The notes under the pieces were generated by a model, which had not been told where the DNA came from, did not search any database, and worked only from the letters and a program-made list of their open reading frames with translations. This document shows, in pieces, positions 23,560 to 33,300 of a stretch of 64,000 bases of DNA. Where the stretch lies: NCBI RefSeq assembly GCF_001280085.1, contig NZ_LGED01000195.1, forward strand, positions 58,339-122,338, in the 5' to 3' direction. This DNA comes from Saccharothrix sp. NRRL B-16348 (GTDB taxonomy: Bacteria > Actinomycetota > Actinomycetes > Mycobacteriales > Pseudonocardiaceae). Position numbers and translations under genes: made by a program. Numbering within the stretch: the first letter of the stretch is position 1; the number at the start of each line of letters is the position of its first letter.

Positions 23560-24336
23560 ATGGTCCCCTTACAACGGGTCGTGACGGTCGCGTGCGCGGG
23601 TCTGCTGCTCACCTCGTGCGGGTTCCTGAGCGGTTCGGGCGCGGTCGAGGGGGACACGGCTCGGCAGTCCCAGACGCTGGCCGACGCCATCGGTTACCCG
23701 AGGCAGTCGGACGCGGCCGGTCTCGCCCGTGCCGCGTTGGCCACGCCGCTCGGCAAGTCGGCCGGCTTCAGCGTCCTGGTGGCCGAGGACTTGCCGCACG
23801 AGGGCCCGGAAGAGCCGATGGCACGCCTGGTCTGGCGGATCCACCACGACGCGTACGACTCGGGCTGGAAGCAGACCCCGGCGGTCGACGCCTGCTACGA
23901 GGTGGACTTCAACTACTACGGCGTGATGGCGGAGCCGTCCCGCGTCACCTGCCCGGAGAACGCCACCCCGATCACGCCGCCACCCCTGCCGAAGCGGGGC
24001 ATCACGCCGGACTTCACCCCGGCCCTGGAAGCCACCCTCGGCGCGCTGCCCGCCGCGCCCGGCGAGGCCGAGGTGCGCGCCGCCCTGGCCGCCGGTCTGC
24101 CCGCACCGAAGGTGGACCCGGAGACGAACCTCGCGAGCATCCCGCCGAGGGTGCTGGTCCACGTCCGGGGCTCCGATGTCGGCGTGGCGTTGTCCGCGAA
24201 CACCGGCGGCGACGGCAAGCAGTGCGTGATGGGCAGTCGCGTCGGCGGCGCGGTCCGGGTGTGGTCGCTCAACTGGCGTGAGCTGGGGCCCATGGAGAAG
24301 CCGTGCAGCGCCGAAGCCGCGCTGGCCGTTTCATGA
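23560..24336 (+). CDS. Putative secreted lipoprotein
   Basis: A 258-residue protein with a lipoprotein signal: VVTVACAGLLLTSC, lipobox LLTSC with the lipidated Cys20, followed by a Gly/Ser-rich linker. The mature part has no domain I recognise; it contains conserved-looking CYEVDFNYYGVMAEPSRVTC, with Cys residues that may pair, and a Pro-rich stretch. The ATG at 23560 is supported by the leaderless -10 spacing. It is divergent from the LQRSAGNAAV protein across a palindrome, so the two may be co-regulated. Its 3' end converges on the VanY-like gene. Function unknown. Confidence 0.75.
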   Translation: MVPLQRVVTVACAGLLLTSCGFLSGSGAVEGDTARQSQTLADAIGYPRQSDAAGLARAALATPLGKSAGFSVLVAEDLPHEGPEEPMARLVWRIHHDAYDSGWKQTPAVDACYEVDFNYYGVMAEPSRVTCPENATPITPPPLPKRGITPDFTPALEATLGALPAAPGEAEVRAALAAGLPAPKVDPETNLASIPPRVLVHVRGSDVGVALSANTGGDGKQCVMGSRVGGAVRVWSLNWRELGPMEKPCSAEAALAVS

Positions 24337-24363
24337 CGGTTGTCGATCGGTGACGGCGGTCGG

Positions 24364-24948
24364 TCAGCCGCCCGCGTCGCTGCGCGGCACGGGGCACTCG
24401 CGACCCGGTTCGGTCGACAGCTCGAAGTGCCACATCTCGTTCGCGTACGTCTGGCAGAGGCCGTAGTCCGCGCCGTTGCGGACGAGCCAGTCGGCGGCGT
24501 CGGTCGGGCCGATGTCGATGGCCTTGCCGGTGACGTGCGCCGACTTCTCCGGCGTGCTGACCAACCGCCGCGCCTCCTCGAGGCTCCCGTACGTGGCCAC
24601 GGCCTCGTCGAGCAGGCGTTGTTGGTAGGCCTTGCTCCGCCACCCCGAGGTCACCCTCAGCTCGACGCCGGCCGCCCGCGCGTCCGCCGCCGCCTTCCGC
24701 ACCGCCGCCAGCAGGTCTGGGTCCAGCTTCGCGATGGCGGCGTGCCCGGAGTCGTCGGGGGAGATGCTCGTGTGGTCGGGGATGCTGCCGTCCTCCTCCG
24801 CGCGGCCCTTGGCGTGCCCGGCCGGGTCGACCGCCACCCCCGCCGAGCACGCGGACAGCGCCACGACGATCCCGCAGACCGCCGCCACCACCCGCCGACC
24901 CGATCGCCGGTCGCCGTCCACCCGTGCGCGTGCCGATTGGCAGACCAT
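24364..24948 (-). CDS. VanY-like D,D-carboxypeptidase lipoprotein (M15B)
   Basis: A 194-residue zinc D-alanyl-D-alanine carboxypeptidase. Zinc ligands are in SAHVTGKAIDIG (His138, Asp145) and EMWHFE (His174), with catalytic Glu171; SGWRS and the preceding helix also match the M15 fold. The N-terminus has a lipobox (LSAC, Cys34), placing the enzyme on the outer face of the membrane. Such enzymes trim D-Ala from peptidoglycan stems and can lower glycopeptide susceptibility. ATG 24948 has a GAGGAA SD. It lies 106 bp downstream of an OmpR/kinase pair in the same orientation, as in van-type clusters, but no vanHAX genes are present. Confidence 0.87.
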   Translation of the reverse strand: MVCQSARARVDGDRRSGRRVVAAVCGIVVALSACSAGVAVDPAGHAKGRAEEDGSIPDHTSISPDDSGHAAIAKLDPDLLAAVRKAAADARAAGVELRVTSGWRSKAYQQRLLDEAVATYGSLEEARRLVSTPEKSAHVTGKAIDIGPTDAADWLVRNGADYGLCQTYANEMWHFELSTEPGRECPVPRSDAGG

Positions 24949-25015
24949 GTTCTTCCTCGCTGGTAGTGCCGGATCCGGACACGTCCGACACTGCCCGCGC
25001 GATGTCCCGGGCCCA

Positions 25016-25037
25016 TGCGCGTTGTGTGCGCGTTGTG
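25016..25037 (-). promoter_or_regulatory. 11-bp tandem direct repeats upstream of the VanY-like gene
   Basis: TGCGCGTTGTG occurs twice head-to-tail without spacer. OmpR-family regulators bind tandem repeats with a helical-turn period, and the repeats sit about 70-90 bp upstream of the carboxypeptidase start, downstream of the cognate-looking regulator/kinase genes. A target site for that regulator is the simplest reading. Confidence 0.5.
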
Positions 25038-25054
25038 TGACAGCGGCTCGCCGA

Positions 25055-26485
25055 TCAGTCGACGAGCGGCGGCTCACCTCGCGGCACGGTGAGGGTGAAC
25101 ACCGCGCCGTCGTCGTTGCGGACGTCCAGGCGGCCACCGTGCAGGCGGGCGTTCTCCTGGGCGATGGCGAGGCCGAGGCCACTGCCTTCCGTGCGGCTGC
25201 GGGCGCGGTCGCCGCGCACGAAGCGGTCGAACACGACCGGTGCCAGCTCGTCGGGCAGGCCGGGTCCGGAGTCGGCGACGGTGACGCGCACGGCGTCGGG
25301 CGCGGTGCCGTCGACGGTCACCGTGACCGGCGCTTCGCCGTGCCGGACGGCGTTGGTCACGAGGTTGCGCACGATCGTGTGCAGGCGGCGGGGATCGCCG
25401 AACAGGGCGACGTCCCCGGTGCGCCGGACGGTGATGTCCGCGTCCGGCGCGCTCACCTGGACGGCGTCCGCGACCAGCGCTTCGAGGTCGACGGCCTCGG
25501 GCCGGAGTTCGGCGGCGCCCGCGTCGAACCGCGACACCTCCAGCAAGTCCTCGACCAGCGCGCCGAGGCGCCGCACCTGGCCGCCGAGCAGCTCCGCGGA
25601 GCGGGCGCGGTCCGCGGCGTCCGGGCTGTGCAGGCCGTCCGCGGCCGCGACCATCGACGCCAACGGCGTGCGCAGGTCGTGCGCCACGTCCGCGACGAAC
25701 CGCCGTTGCTGCCGGTCCTTGAGCCGCAGCTGCTCGATGGACTCCCCGAGCCGCTGCGCCATCGCGTTGAACGACCCGGCGAGGTCGGCCAGCTCGTCCC
25801 GCCCCCGCACCGGCAGCCTGGTGTCCAGCGCGCCGTCGCCGAACCTGCGCGCGGCGACGGCGGCGGTGCGCACCCGGCGTTGGACGGCCCGTGCCGCCAG
25901 CACGCCCAGCGCGCCGCCGAGCAGGGCGATCACCGCCGCCACGACCGCGAGCCGGTCGCGCAGGCCGGCCAGCTCGCGGTCGATGCTGCGCGCGTTGTAG
26001 AACTCGGCGAGGAGCAACCCCGGCTCGACCTCGCCGACGATGACGAGCTGCGGTCCGTCCGGGGTGTCGGCGGTGTAGCGCACGGAGCCCCGGCGGTCCC
26101 GCGCCGCGTCCACCTCGGACACCGGCAGCTGCCCGGCGAACGACCCGCCCGTGCCGGCGACCGGGACGTACCGGCCGTCCTCGGCGGTGGAGACGGGGCC
26201 GGACGTCGGCGTGAAGTTGACCAACGCCCAGGTCAGGCCGAGCCGGGCGCGCATGTACTCGGCCACACCGCCCACCGCGGACTCGAACCCGGCGCCGCGG
26301 ACGAGGAACTGGTGCGCTTGCTGGGCGTCGGAGTCGAACGCGGCCTGCGCGGAGGCGGTGAACCGCTCGCGGGCCGAGCCGGCCTGGAGCTGGTAGGTCG
26401 TCAACGCCATGGCGGCGGTCGTGACGAGGCTGACGGCCGCGACGGTCAGCACGATGGCGGCGCGCAGGCTCGGCCGCCACCTCAC
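25055..26485 (-). CDS. Sensor histidine kinase with HAMP domain
   Basis: A 476-residue kinase: helix 1 at 9-30, an extracytoplasmic domain of about 145 residues, helix 2 at 179-199, HAMP at about 200-252, DHp with DVAHDLRTP (His269), N box (NLVTNAVRHGEAP), G1 (VADSGPGLP) and G2 (GSGLGLAI). The GTG start at 26485 overlaps the response regulator's stop by 4 nt. With the downstream VanY-like gene it forms a set resembling VanR-VanS-VanY; cell-wall stress or antibiotic sensing is an inference, as the sensor domain is not recognisable. Confidence 0.92.
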   Translation of the reverse strand: MRWRPSLRAAIVLTVAAVSLVTTAAMALTTYQLQAGSARERFTASAQAAFDSDAQQAHQFLVRGAGFESAVGGVAEYMRARLGLTWALVNFTPTSGPVSTAEDGRYVPVAGTGGSFAGQLPVSEVDAARDRRGSVRYTADTPDGPQLVIVGEVEPGLLLAEFYNARSIDRELAGLRDRLAVVAAVIALLGGALGVLAARAVQRRVRTAAVAARRFGDGALDTRLPVRGRDELADLAGSFNAMAQRLGESIEQLRLKDRQQRRFVADVAHDLRTPLASMVAAADGLHSPDAADRARSAELLGGQVRRLGALVEDLLEVSRFDAGAAELRPEAVDLEALVADAVQVSAPDADITVRRTGDVALFGDPRRLHTIVRNLVTNAVRHGEAPVTVTVDGTAPDAVRVTVADSGPGLPDELAPVVFDRFVRGDRARSRTEGSGLGLAIAQENARLHGGRLDVRNDDGAVFTLTVPRGEPPLVD

Positions 26486-27171
26486 GGCTTGACCAGGCGG
26501 TAGCCGAACCCCCGGACGGTGCGCAGCAGCACGGGGTTGGCCGGTTCGGGCTCGATCTTCGCCCGCAGGCGGGCCACGGCGGCGTCGACCAGGCGCGAGT
26601 CGCCCGCGAAACCGTAGTCCCACACCCGTTTCAGCAACGCCTGCCTGCTCAGCACCTGGCCCGCGTGCTCGGCGAACTCGACCAGCAGCCGCAGCTCGGT
26701 CGACGTGAGGCTCAGCTCGACGCCGTCCCGGGTCACCGCCATGGCGGCCGTGTCGAGTTCGAGGTCGCCGATGGCGTGCACGTGCGGCCTCGGCGGCTGT
26801 GCGGGCGCGGACCGGCGCAGGATCGCCTTCACCCTGGCGTCGAGCACCCGCGGCTCGACCGGCTTCACCACGTAGTCGTCCGCGCCGCCCTCCAGCCCGA
26901 CCACGACGTCCACCGCGTCACCGCGCGCGGTCAACAGGATCACCGGCACGGTGTCGTCGGCGCGGATGCGGCGGCACACCTCGAACCCGTCGACACCGGG
27001 CAGCATCACGTCCAGCAGCACCAGGTCCGTGGCCGCCCGCCGCTCGCCCAGGACCTCCAGGGCCTGCTCGCCGCTGCCCGCCACCGTGACCTCGTGCCCG
27101 AGTCCGCGCAACGCCCGCGCGAGCGCCTCGGCCAACGTCGCGTCGTCCTCCACGAGCAACAACCGCGGCAC
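26482..27171 (-). CDS. OmpR-family response regulator
   Basis: A 229-residue regulator with receiver (MPRLLLVEDD, phospho-acceptor Asp54 in VLLDVMLPGVDG, Lys103 in VVKPVEP) and winged-helix effector domain (LTSTELRLLVEFAEHAGQVLS, then VDAAVARLRAKIE, ending GFGYRLVKP). GTG at 27171 is chosen over an upstream in-frame start at 27210 because a GAGGAG SD lies 8 nt before it and the protein then begins with the canonical first strand. First gene of the regulator-kinase(-VanY) operon; a TATACC -10-like box lies near 27213-27218 on the minus strand. Confidence 0.93.
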   Translation of the reverse strand: MPRLLLVEDDATLAEALARALRGLGHEVTVAGSGEQALEVLGERRAATDLVLLDVMLPGVDGFEVCRRIRADDTVPVILLTARGDAVDVVVGLEGGADDYVVKPVEPRVLDARVKAILRRSAPAQPPRPHVHAIGDLELDTAAMAVTRDGVELSLTSTELRLLVEFAEHAGQVLSRQALLKRVWDYGFAGDSRLVDAAVARLRAKIEPEPANPVLLRTVRGFGYRLVKP

Positions 27172-27323
27172 CGCTGGGACTCCTCGCTGTCGACCGGACC
27201 CCTCGCCCAACGGTATACCAGCGATTAAGCCGAACAGCCCACCGTCACACCGCGCCGCGGCACGGCAGTGGCACGACGCCGGGCCGGCTATGCTGTCGGC
27301 ACCAGCCGCGCACGGAGGTCTGC

Positions 27324-30300
27324 TTGTCGCTGCCGCCCCAAGAGCCTCCGTTGGGACTTCGCGCCGCCTTGGCGTTCGGGCGTCCGCTGCGCGACGGTCT
27401 CGAACTGGTCCGCGGGCAGTCGCACCTCGGCACGATCGTCGTGCTGGGTTGCGGTCCGTGCCACGAGTCGCAACTCGACGGGGGAGACGTCGTCGACCGG
27501 GCGCTCACCGACGAGGCGATCCTCCGTGCCGCCCGGGACGACAACGCGACGGTGCTCGACGCCGGCCTGGGCCGGATCGTCCGGAAGAACACGGAGCTGC
27601 GCACGTCGCTGTCCACGCGCGCGTCGGGTGGCGGGACGAGGCACAAGAACGGTGAGCGGTTCTCCGTCGAGACCGGCCACCCGGTGGCGGTCGTCAGCGA
27701 GGAACGGCAGACCATCACCGTCTTCCACGGTGAGCGGAAGTACCTCCTGCGCACCCGCGACGAACTGCGTGACGAGATCCGCGACCTGATGGCAGGGCTC
27801 CGCTCCGCCCTGAGCCGCCGTGAGCGGCAGGCGAGCGGTGAAGACCGGCTGCGGGCCGTGCTCGCCGAAGTGGGCGAACACCTCGTGGAACTCGGCGCCC
27901 CGGGCCGCGCGCTGCACACCGAGTGCGCGTTGATCGCGGCGGAGCTGGGCGTCGAGTGGGAGGTCCCCGCCGACCTCGGCACCTCCACCTTCACCGCACC
28001 CGACGGCCCCACGGCGGCGGAACGCAGGCTGCGCGCGTTGTCCGACCGGCTGGCGGTGGAGCTGGACCTGTCGAGCAGCCGCGAGTTCGAGGGCGACCAC
28101 CGCCTCAGCACCGGCCTGTACGTGCGCCGGACCCAGCAGGACGCCGTCCGCGACCTGCTCGCCCCGGCGGGCTACGACAAGCCGGTGCTGGTGAGCGGCG
28201 TGCCGGGTGAAGGCAAGAGCAGCCTGCTGTGGGGCCTGCACGAGGACTTGCGGGACGACCCGGTGCTCGTGCCCTACCTGCTGAACTCCCCGTGGCTGAC
28301 CGGGAGCCGCGGTGCGCCCGCGCTGCTCGGCGTGGACGACCTGCGCGCCACCGCCGAGTCCGCGCGTGGTCGCGGCCGCGTCGCGGTCTTCCTCGTCGAC
28401 ACCGTCGACCTGCTGCTGCACGACGAGGCGCACCGCCGGCAGGTGCTCGACCTGTGCGACGCGCTGGCCGAGGCGGGCGGCCAGGTCGTGCTCACCTCGC
28501 GGCCGGAGGAGGCCCAGTCCCTGCCCAAGGCGTCGTTCCGGGGCGTCGTCCTGCGCCCGTACGACGACGCGGAGCTGCCGGTGGCGGTGGCCAAGCACGT
28601 CGCCGCGTTCTGCCCCGACTCCGCCGCGGGCGGTCCGGCGGAGCAGGTCGCCGCCATCGTCGACTCCGCCGCACGGGGGCTGACGGTGCGCGAGGTCGTG
28701 CTGAACCCGCTCAAGCTGCGCCTGCTGTTCGAGCTCTACCAGCCCGACTTCCCGTCGCTGGAGCACGACGTGTCCAGCCTCTACCGCATGTACTGGGAAC
28801 GGCGCGTGCACACCGACCGGCGCGGCGAGACCGGTCTGGACGACGGCGCGGACCTCACGGAGGTCGCCGAGAACACCGCCATCGCGCTGCTCGCCGCCGG
28901 CCGCACCGAACTGGGCGAACCACCGCTGCGCCGGTCCGCCGCCACCGTCGCCGCGGGTCGGCGCCGGGCGGAGCGCGACGCCGCCGCGGTGACGGCCGAG
29001 ATCGCCGAGGGCATCACCGGGCTGGCCCGGCGCGGCGTGCTCGTCCGCTCCGAGCAGGCCGTCCGGTTCTTCCACCAGACGATGTTCGAGTACGCCGCGG
29101 CGGTCGGCCTGCTCGACCGCGACGGCGACGCGGCGCTGACCTTCCTGGTCGACCACCTCAAGGCACGCCCGGACGACCTGTTCGTCGGCGCGGTCGTCGA
29201 GCAGGCGCTGATCCTGGCCTTGGACGACCCCGTCGTGTCGCCCGCCGCCGTGTCCCTGCTGGAGGGCATCGCCACCGACGGCACGCCCGCGTTGCAGCGG
29301 ATCGCGTTGGGCGTCCTCGCGCACAAGCCGTCGCTCCAGGCCACCACCGAGCGGCTGGTCGACGCGGTGGACGAGGCGGCGTTGCGCCGTTACGCGCAAA
29401 CCGTGCCGACGGTGCTGAAAGCCGACGTCGGCCACCAGGTGGACATGCTGGTCAAGGTGTGGCAGCGCAGTGTCGGCGCGCGCGAGTCGGTGCTGCTGTC
29501 CCTGGAGCGGCTAGGCGCGCGCGACCCCGCCGTCGTCGTCTCGGCACTGCGGGAACTGGACTGCGTGACCGTGGCCCTGAGCTGGAAGGACTCGCCCGCG
29601 CGGATGGTGCAGCTGGTCGCCCGCGTGCTCGTGGTCGCCGCCAAAGCCGACCCGGAGTGGGCGCGCGCCCAACTGCTCGCCCTGCTCGACGCCATGCTCG
29701 CCCGCAACACCCACCGCACCCTCCCGCTGCACCTCCTCGACGTGCTGGCCGACCACTGGGCGCGACTCGGCTCACCCGACACGGCCACCGCGGTCGAAGC
29801 CCGGGTCCTGCGGGCGCAGGAGGACCACGACGCCGCAGCCGGCGAAGTCCGCCGCGCGCTCGGGCGGATCATCGCGCTGGACTGGCGGGACCGGCTGACC
29901 GCGGGTGAGGCCGCCGACCAGTGGTGGCCCGCGTTCGTCGAGGACCTGTGCGAACGGCTCGACGCCGACTACTACAGCGTGCTCGCCAACGCCCAGTTGC
30001 ACGCGATCTCGCACCTGGTCAAGTGGGACGTGCTGGACGCCGCGCGCGCGGTCTGGACCGTGGAGCGACTCGCCGCCGTGCCGGGGTACGGCGCTTTCGC
30101 GCTCGCCCACTCGTTGTTCGCGCCGCTGCTCGCCGCCGACGGCACGGGTTCCGCCGCCGCCGCCGTGGAACCGTTCCTGCTGGGGCTGCTCGACGGCCTG
30201 CCCGCGCCCGGTCACCAGCCTGCCGCCGGACCGCAGCGCCTGGCCCACGTGGTGCGCCAGGCGTTGCACGATGCGGATCTGCCCGCCGCTCGCCTGGCCG

Positions 30301-33300
30301 CGCTGCTGGCCGACGTCCCGGCCGCGCGCGAGGCGCCGAACTGGCTGTCCGACGAGCACCTCGCCGTCCTGCTCGTGCCCGCCGCGGTGGGCGGCCACCC
30401 GGTCGCGGGCGAGGCGTTCGAGCTGGTCGCCGCCGACCCGGGCGTGCTGTCCGAGACGGGGCTCAAGACCGCCGGGTACGACGCCGTGCGCCACCTGGGC
30501 GCCGACCCGCGGCTGCTGCCGCTGCTGATCGAGCAGAGCGTGCGCCGCACGTCCGCGGCGCCGTTCTCCGAGGTGGTCGACGACCTCACCGGCGGCCTGC
30601 TCGACGAGCTGCGCGCCCACTCCGCCCGGCTCACGCACCTCGTCGACCTGCTCTTCGGCGGAGGCGGTGCGGCGCAACGGGACGCGGCGAGCCTCTGGCG
30701 CCGCCTGCACCAGGTGGGCGCGGTGCCCGAGCCGGAGCACGAGGAGCTGGTCGCGCGGTTCCGGGCGACCCCGGCGCAGGCCGCGCGCGGCAACATCCTG
30801 GACCTCGCCGTCGACGTCGCCCTGCGGAACCCGGCACGGCTGGACGCGACGGACCGCCTGCTGCGCGACCTGTTCCGGGTCGACGCCGGGGCCGTGGTGT
30901 CGGCGCGTGACGGCGAACCCGGTCACGTGGCCGTGATCGCCAGGGCCGCCTGGCTGAGGCTGACGTGCGTCGGCCGCCCCACCGCGGAGGTCGACGCGCG
31001 GGAGGTCGTGGCCACGGCCGCGGCGGCGCCGACGACCACCGACAACCTGGCCGTGCTCGGGTACCTGATCAGCAGGCTCGCGGGGCAGGGAGCGCCGCGT
31101 GCCGCCGCCGACCTCCTGCTGGGCGTCACCGGGGTCGTGCGGGACGTGCCGTTGCAGCCGAAGCAGGAGAACCGCCTGGCCAACAAGCTGCGCACCCCGA
31201 TCCGGATGATCATGCGTGCGGCCAGGCCCGGCCTGCAACGCGAGCTGCTCGCGCAGGCGCCCACGATGCCGCAGACCCACGCGCGACTGCTCGTGACGGC
31301 GGCGGCGCAGGAGAACTTCGCCGCGTTGCGGGAGAACCTGGCGGCGCTGCTGGACGAGGACCTGCCCTACGGTGTGGCACAGCAGATCCACGACGACATC
31401 AGGATCCGTTCCCGTGCCGCGGCCAGCGGCTCCCTGCCCGGCCTGCTCGAACCGCTCCCCAGGACGGTGCCCGCTCCGGAAGAGGCTCCGGTTCCCGGAG
31501 AGGCGACCGTGCCTGCTCCGGGCGAGGCCGTCGCCGCGCCGACGGTGCAGGCGGGCGGTCCGAGCAGCCACAACGACTTCTCCGGCGTCGCGCACACCGT
31601 CGTGCAGGCCGGCTCGATCGGCTCGGTCGTCATCGCCGCCGAAGCGCCCGCGCCGCCACCCGTGCCGCGGCAGCTGCCCATGGCGCCCCGCGGGTTCGTG
31701 AACCAGGTCCACGCGCTCGCCCGGCTGTCGCAGGTGCTCACGCCCGACGCGCCACCGGTCCACTGCGTGGTGGGGCTCCCCGGCGTCGGCAAGACGGCCG
31801 TGGTCGTCCACTGGGCGCACCTCAACGAGCACCACTTCCCCGACGGCGTCCTCTTCGCCGACCTGCGGGGCTTCCACCCGGCCGGGTCACCTGCGGAACC
31901 GGGGGAGGTGCTCGACGCGTTCCTCACCGCCCTGGGGTTGTCCGGCCGCGCGTCGGGGAACACCTTGGACAGCAGGGCGGCGGTGTACCGCACCGCGCTG
32001 CGCGACCGCCGGATGCTCGTGGTGCTCGACGACGCCGTGACCGCGGACCAGGTGCGGCCGTTGCTGCCCGGTGGTCGCAGCGTCGTCCTGGTCACCAGCC
32101 GTTCGGCGTTGCGAGGCCTGGTGGTCAGGGAGGGAGCCGCGGTGATCGACCTCGACCCGCTGCCGCCCGACGAGGCCGTCTCGCTGCTCGTCCGGGACGG
32201 CGGCGCCGAGCCCGCGGACACCGCCACCGCCGACCTGGCCCGGTGGTGCGGGTACCTGCCGCTGGCGTTGCGGATCGCCGCCGAACGCCTGGCGAGCGGC
32301 TACTACGCGACCACCGCCGAGTTCGTCGCCGAGCTGACGCGCGAGGCGGACGTGCTCGACCTGTTCGACACCGACGACGACGCCTCGGCCCTCCGGTCCG
32401 TCTTCTCGGTCTCCTACCGCCACCTGGCGCCCGAACCGGCCCGGGTGTTCCGCTTCCTCGGGTTGTTCGCGGGCACGACCATCGGCGTGGAGGCCGCCGG
32501 GGTGCTGTCGGGCCTGGGCACGGGGAAGGCGCGCCGGGCGCTCGACGCGCTCCGCCAGGCCAACCTGCTCGAACTCGTGCGACCGGGCCACTACCGCATG
32601 CACGACCTGCTGCGGCACTTCGCGGCCGAACGGGTGCGACAGGAGGAGGACGACGCCGTCCGGCGCGACGCGGTGCGTGCCGTGCTGACGTGGTACCTGG
32701 TGAGCGCCGCGAACGCCGACGCCGTGCTGGACGCGGCGAACCCCGAGGTGCCGGCGGTCCCCGGCACGGGCGCGGAGTTCGCCGACGTCCCGCAGGCGAC
32801 CGCGTGGTTCGCCGCCGAACAGGTCAACCTCGTCGCGTGCGTGCGGCAGGCGGCCGGGCTCGGCGAGCACGACCTGGCGTGGCGGCTGGCCGCGACCCTG
32901 TTCGAGTTCTTCTACCGCACCAAGGCGTGGGAGGACTGGATCGACACCCACGTCACCGGCCTGGCGTCCGCGACGGCCGACGGCGACCGGCACGGCGTCG
33001 CGAACCTGCTCGGCAGGCTCGCCGTCGCGCACCGGGAGCGCCGCGACCACGAGTCGGCCGAGGAGCGCTTCCGCGAGGCCATGGCGATCTGGACCGACCT
33101 GGACGACGACCGCGGGCTGGCGTGGGTCGCGAGCCGGTACGCGCAGGCGTGCCGGGAACGCGGCCGGCACGACGAGGCCGTCGACCTGTGCCTGCGCGCC
33201 CTCGCCGCGGCCGAGCGGACGGGCGACCGCCAGGAAGCGGGCGTCATCCACAACAACCTGAGCGGCATCCACCGGGAAGCCGGCCGCCTCGACGACGCGT

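Noticed and set aside
24364..27171. A complete vancomycin-resistance cluster
   Set aside because: Only regulator, kinase and a VanY-like carboxypeptidase are present; no vanH, ligase vanA/B or vanX gene is seen.
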